A DNA stretch of 64,000 nucleotides from Okeania sp. SIO2C9 (GTDB lineage: Bacteria; Cyanobacteriota; Cyanobacteriia; Cyanobacteriales; Microcoleaceae), in NCBI RefSeq assembly GCF_010672455.1, contig NZ_JAAHGO010000012.1, positions 417,096-481,095 of the forward strand. Reading direction: 5' to 3'. Positions 61,094 to 64,000 of the stretch are shown here, piece by piece. A model generated the notes under the pieces. The model saw nothing but the letters and a program-made list of their open reading frames with translations. It searched no databases and was not told where the DNA came from. Position 1 is the first letter of the stretch; each line of letters starts with the position of its first letter. A program made the translations under genes and the position numbers.

Positions 61094-61699
61094 CTAGAGG
61101 GCAGACGGAGGACTCCCAGTTTCAATTCTACGAGCAAACTTCCGAATATCTGCTACCTTTTGTATGTATTCATCAACTTGCTGTTTGAGAAGTTGAGGAT
61201 CTGAATTTGGAAAGTCAAGCAAAGTACGACTAATGTCATAGTAATCAGATTCTTGTTGACGAAATCCTTGATATTTTTGCTCTGCCTTAAAGGTGTAAGC
61301 TAAAGTTACAATCAACCCTGTCCATGTTGTCAACAAAGTCATAAAGCTAACTGCCCATTTATTTGTTGCATCATAAAATTGGATAAGAACAGGCAAACTA
61401 ATGGCTGAAATCAAACTCCAAATTACTCGTGCTGAGTCAAGCCTTTGGTAAGCTGCTGCCTGATTCTTCCAGTAGACTAAAGTTCCTTTAATTCTACTAA
61501 AGTGTTCTTTCAACCTCTCTTGCTCTTCTCCAAGATTATTGGCATTATCAAACCAGGTTCCAGCACTATTTAAATCAATTTTCTTTAAAAAAGCTCCGAT
61601 TATAGGAACAATAGTTATCAATATTCCTATACACAGAATTATGACTCCAATTGCCCATATATTTATAGACGAAACAGATGAAACTAATTTACTCATCAC
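61094..61699 (-). CDS. 2TM/3TM membrane protein, SLATT/DUF4231-like
   Basis: This 201-residue protein has an N-terminal membrane helix (about 12-38) and a soluble helical stretch. A close pair of membrane helices lies at about 91-136 (VIWSLISAISLPVLIQFYD, WAVSFMTLLTTWTGLIVTL), followed by the helix AEQKYQGFRQQESDYYDISR. A close helix pair plus this W/Y/E-rich following helix resembles SLATT/DUF4231 proteins. Those are predicted pore-forming effectors of nucleotide-signal defence systems. No nucleotidyltransferase is nearby, so the link is weak. M1 and M2 are equally possible starts. Confidence 0.5.
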   Translation of the reverse strand: MMSKLVSSVSSINIWAIGVIILCIGILITIVPIIGAFLKKIDLNSAGTWFDNANNLGEEQERLKEHFSRIKGTLVYWKNQAAAYQRLDSARVIWSLISAISLPVLIQFYDATNKWAVSFMTLLTTWTGLIVTLAYTFKAEQKYQGFRQQESDYYDISRTLLDFPNSDPQLLKQQVDEYIQKVADIRKFARRIETGSPPSAL

Positions 61700-62361
61700 A
61701 CAATAAATAAGGTATATCAGTCATATTTTTACTTGCTTGAAAGCTGCTTAACTATTAATTTTATAGCAGTTGTGATAAATATTCTGAAAGTCTTCTTGAT
61801 GCCTAGATTCTCAATGTCTATAGTCTGATTAACAATTCAGATAGTTCTTTTTCTAGAAATTTTCCATTGCAGCAAAAGATATTTAAAAATGATAGAACTC
61901 CGTTCCGTTACGCTATCAAACTACGTTACGCTAGCGCGATCGCACTCCCACTCAAACATTCTTTACTCATCTTAATAAGCACCTAAGCAGAGCTAATGAC
62001 TTACCTCCAAAATACACGAAAATTTCTTGACAAGCAACCACCCTATATCTCTTACATATCAATACTTTTAATAAATGGCCTATGAAGCAGCGATCGCACC
62101 CTTTTTACCCCCATTTTTCCCCCTAAATAGCTCATTTGAACTTTTTTTGGAAAATTTAGTTTAAATTCCAAATATATTTAGCAATAATTTATAAGCTTAA
62201 TTTATAATAATCATTCATTAAACCCTAAAAGTCTTACAGGTAAAGACTTTCAGTTAAACCAACACCAGCAAAAATTAAATATCAACCTTCTTTCTTCTTC
62301 CTTCCTACTTCTTCCTTATAGAATAAAGCTATCTAAAATATTTATTCTAAAATCTAAAAAA
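61700..62361. other. Intergenic region upstream of dnaE
   Basis: No gene is seen. A GC-rich small repeat (CCGTTCCGTTACGCTATCAA then ACTACGTTACGCTAGCGCGATCGC in part) lies at about 61910-61945. The rest is AT-rich. The dnaE promoter should be in the last 200 bp, without a clear motif. Confidence 0.4.
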
Positions 62362-64000
62362 ATGTCATTTGTTGGCCTACATATTCATAGCGACTATAGC
62401 CTATTAGACGGGGCATCCCAATTACCACAATTAATAGATAGAGCTGTGGAACTAGGAATGCCAGCCATTGCTCTAACAGACCACGGAGTAATGTATGGAG
62501 CAATTCAATTAATTAAACTGTGTAGAAATAAAGGAATTAAACCCATAATTGGCAATGAAATGTATGTGATAAATGGAGAAATTGAGAAACAACAAAGAGG
62601 CAAAAAATTTCACCAAGTCGTATTAGCAAAAAATACTCAAGGCTATAAAAATTTAGTTAAATTAACAACTCTTTCTCACCTGCATGGTTTTCAAGGAAAA
62701 GGAATATTTGCTCGACCTTGTATTAACAAAGAATTGTTGGAAAAATATCACGAAGGTCTGATAGTAACTAGCGGATGTTTGGCAGGAGAAGTACCGCAAA
62801 ATATTATGCAGGGAAAATTAGAGGAAGCCAAGAAAATAGCTAAGTGGTACAAAGATTTATTTGGAGAAGATTATTATTTGGAAATACAAGACCACGGTTT
62901 TCAAGAAGATAGAGTAGTTAATACTGGAATAGCTAGAATTGCCGATAAATTAAACATAAAAATAGTAGCGACAAACGACTCTCATTTTATTTCCTGTCGA
63001 GATGTAGAAGCTCACGACGCTTTGTTGTGTATTAACACTCAAAAATTAATAGCTGAAAAAAAGAGGATGCGGTATAGTGGCACCGAATATTTAAAGTCTG
63101 CTGAAGAGATGAAATTATTATTTCGAGACCATCTAGAAGATAAAGTTATAGAGGAGGCGATCGCTAATACATTAGAAGTAGCAAATAAAGTTAAAGCCTA
63201 CGAAGGAATATTAGGAGAACCACGAATTCCTGACTATCCTATTCCACCAGAACATAATGCTGATACTTATCTGGAAGAACTTTCTTGGAATGGGTTATTA
63301 AAACGACTGAAACTGAAACAAAAAAATGAACTTCCTGCAGCTTATAAGGAGAGAATGAAAACTGAATTGAAAGTTCTTCAGGATAAAGGTTTTTCTACAT
63401 ATTTTTTGGTGGTTTGGGATTATATAAAATATGCCAGAGATGAAAATATTCCTGTCGGGCCTGGTAGGGGAAGTGCTGCTGGTTCATTAGTTGCTTATTC
63501 TTTGCGAATTACTAATATTGACCCGGTGCATCATGGCTTGTTATTTGAAAGATTTTTAAATCCAGAACGGAAGTCAATGCCAGATATTGATACAGACTTC
63601 TGTATTGAAAACCGAGATTTAATGATTGATTATGTAACTGAACGGTATGGGGAAGAAAGAGTAGCTCAAATTATTACTTTTAACCGGATGACTTCTAAGG
63701 CAGTATTAAAAGATGTGGGAAGAGTGTTGGGTGTTTCTTTTGGGGAAGCGAATAAAATGGCAAAGTTAATTCCTGTTGCTAGGGGTAAACCAGCTAAGTT
63801 AAAGGTGATGATTTCTGATAAAACTCCTTCTCCAGAATTTAAGGAAGCTTTTGAGAATCAAGAAACAGAAATTAAAAATAATGAAGGGGTAGAAGTTGGT
63901 AAAATTCCTATCCGACAATGGATAGATATGGCAATTAGAATTGAGGGAACTAATAAAACTTTTGGAGTACACGCGGCAGGGGTAGTAATTTCTAAAGAAC
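62362..64000 (+). CDS. dnaE: DNA polymerase III alpha subunit, 5' part
   Basis: The open frame from ATG 62362 runs off the window after 546 codons. The PHP domain opens [20 protein letters not shown], with [14 protein letters not shown] and [20 protein letters not shown]. The polymerase palm shows [20 protein letters not shown] and the catalytic [20 protein letters not shown], then [19 protein letters not shown]. It ends in [16 protein letters not shown]. This is the replicative polymerase. In many cyanobacteria dnaE is split by a split intein; the split site lies beyond the window, so this may be dnaE-N. Confidence 0.95.
   Translation, partial: MSFVGLHIHSDYSLLDGASQLPQLIDRAVELGMPAIALTDHGVMYGAIQLIKLCRNKGIKPIIGNEMYVINGEIEKQQRGKKFHQVVLAKNTQGYKNLVKLTTLSHLHGFQGKGIFARPCINKELLEKYHEGLIVTSGCLAGEVPQNIMQGKLEEAKKIAKWYKDLFGEDYYLEIQDHGFQEDRVVNTGIARIADKLNIKIVATNDSHFISCRDVEAHDALLCINTQKLIAEKKRMRYSGTEYLKSAEEMKLLFRDHLEDKVIEEAIANTLEVANKVKAYEGILGEPRIPDYPIPPEHNADTYLEELSWNGLLKRLKLKQKNELPAAYKERMKTELKVLQDKGFSTYFLVVWDYIKYARDENIPVGPGRGSAAGSLVAYSLRITNIDPVHHGLLFERFLNPERKSMPDIDTDFCIENRDLMIDYVTERYGEERVAQIITFNRMTSKAVLKDVGRVLGVSFGEANKMAKLIPVARGKPAKLKVMISDKTPSPEFKEAFENQETEIKNNEGVEVGKIPIRQWIDMAIRIEGTNKTFGVHAAGVVISKE

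Overview
The window is AT-rich, carries many GCGATCGC octamers (HIP1-type sites), and is crowded with short dispersed repeats. Together with the gene families (cyanobacterial HAL2-type nucleotidase, MCE/ABC pair, YvcK with an N-terminal membrane anchor, HMA_2/DUF5132 cluster, DnaE) this points to a filamentous, repeat-rich cyanobacterium of the Oscillatoriales kind (Trichodesmium/Okeania-like). The genus is an inference. Coding density is low. I saw no rRNA, tRNA or CRISPR array.

Layout. 1-5.2 kb: 3' end of one dihydroorotase-like gene, an HTH protein, a broken tnpB, signal peptidase I and a complete dihydroorotase. 5.8-12.8 kb: a PTS-dependent dihydroxyacetone kinase set on the minus strand (DhaL, a fused DhaM-HPr-EI phosphotransfer protein, DhaK) with a VOC protein between. 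12.9-17.4 kb: remnants (SNF2 fragment, antitoxin-like gene, a GIY-YIG gene split by an IS), a deoxyribosyltransferase-like gene and tsaE. 18.5-32.7 kb: housekeeping and envelope genes (YvcK, MlaF-like ATPase, MCE protein, bisphosphate nucleotidase, creatininase-like amidase, MscS channel, LpxB-like glycosyltransferase, ankyrin protein, ROK kinase). 33.6-42.4 kb: a DUF5132/P-type ATPase/HMA_2 group. Inside it lie an OLD-like ATPase + TOPRIM pair and a tandem array of six units, each carrying a short ORF. 42.5-52.1 kb: a TnpB element that cut a SnoaL-like gene, then a 2756-residue LamG protein. 52.5-59.7 kb: a membrane protein and three small P-loop GTPases, followed by a broken TPR-CHAT gene. 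59.7-62 kb: antitoxin remnants and a coiled-coil plus 2TM (SLATT-like) pair. 62.4 kb to the end: 5' part of dnaE.

Between genes, at least six families of short elements with terminal inverted repeats recur, here named M1-M6. M1 has ends AGGGTTTGCTGA and a 4-bp target duplication. M2 has ends TACCAATTTGA and TTA duplications. M3 has ends TTACCGAAAAATT. M4 has ends GTAAGCATTCAGC and an 8-bp duplication in one copy. M5 has ends ATATCATGTCCGG. M6 begins TTAACGAAG. Several are nested in each other, several sit in or at gene ends, and very small GC-rich repeats are inserted into both genes and other repeats.

The most promising uncharacterised material is the 36.0-37.3 kb array of repeated 33-codon ORFs beside the ATPase-TOPRIM pair, and the GTPase/membrane-protein cluster beside the giant LamG protein. 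All functional assignments rest on reading motifs by eye; no database search was run.
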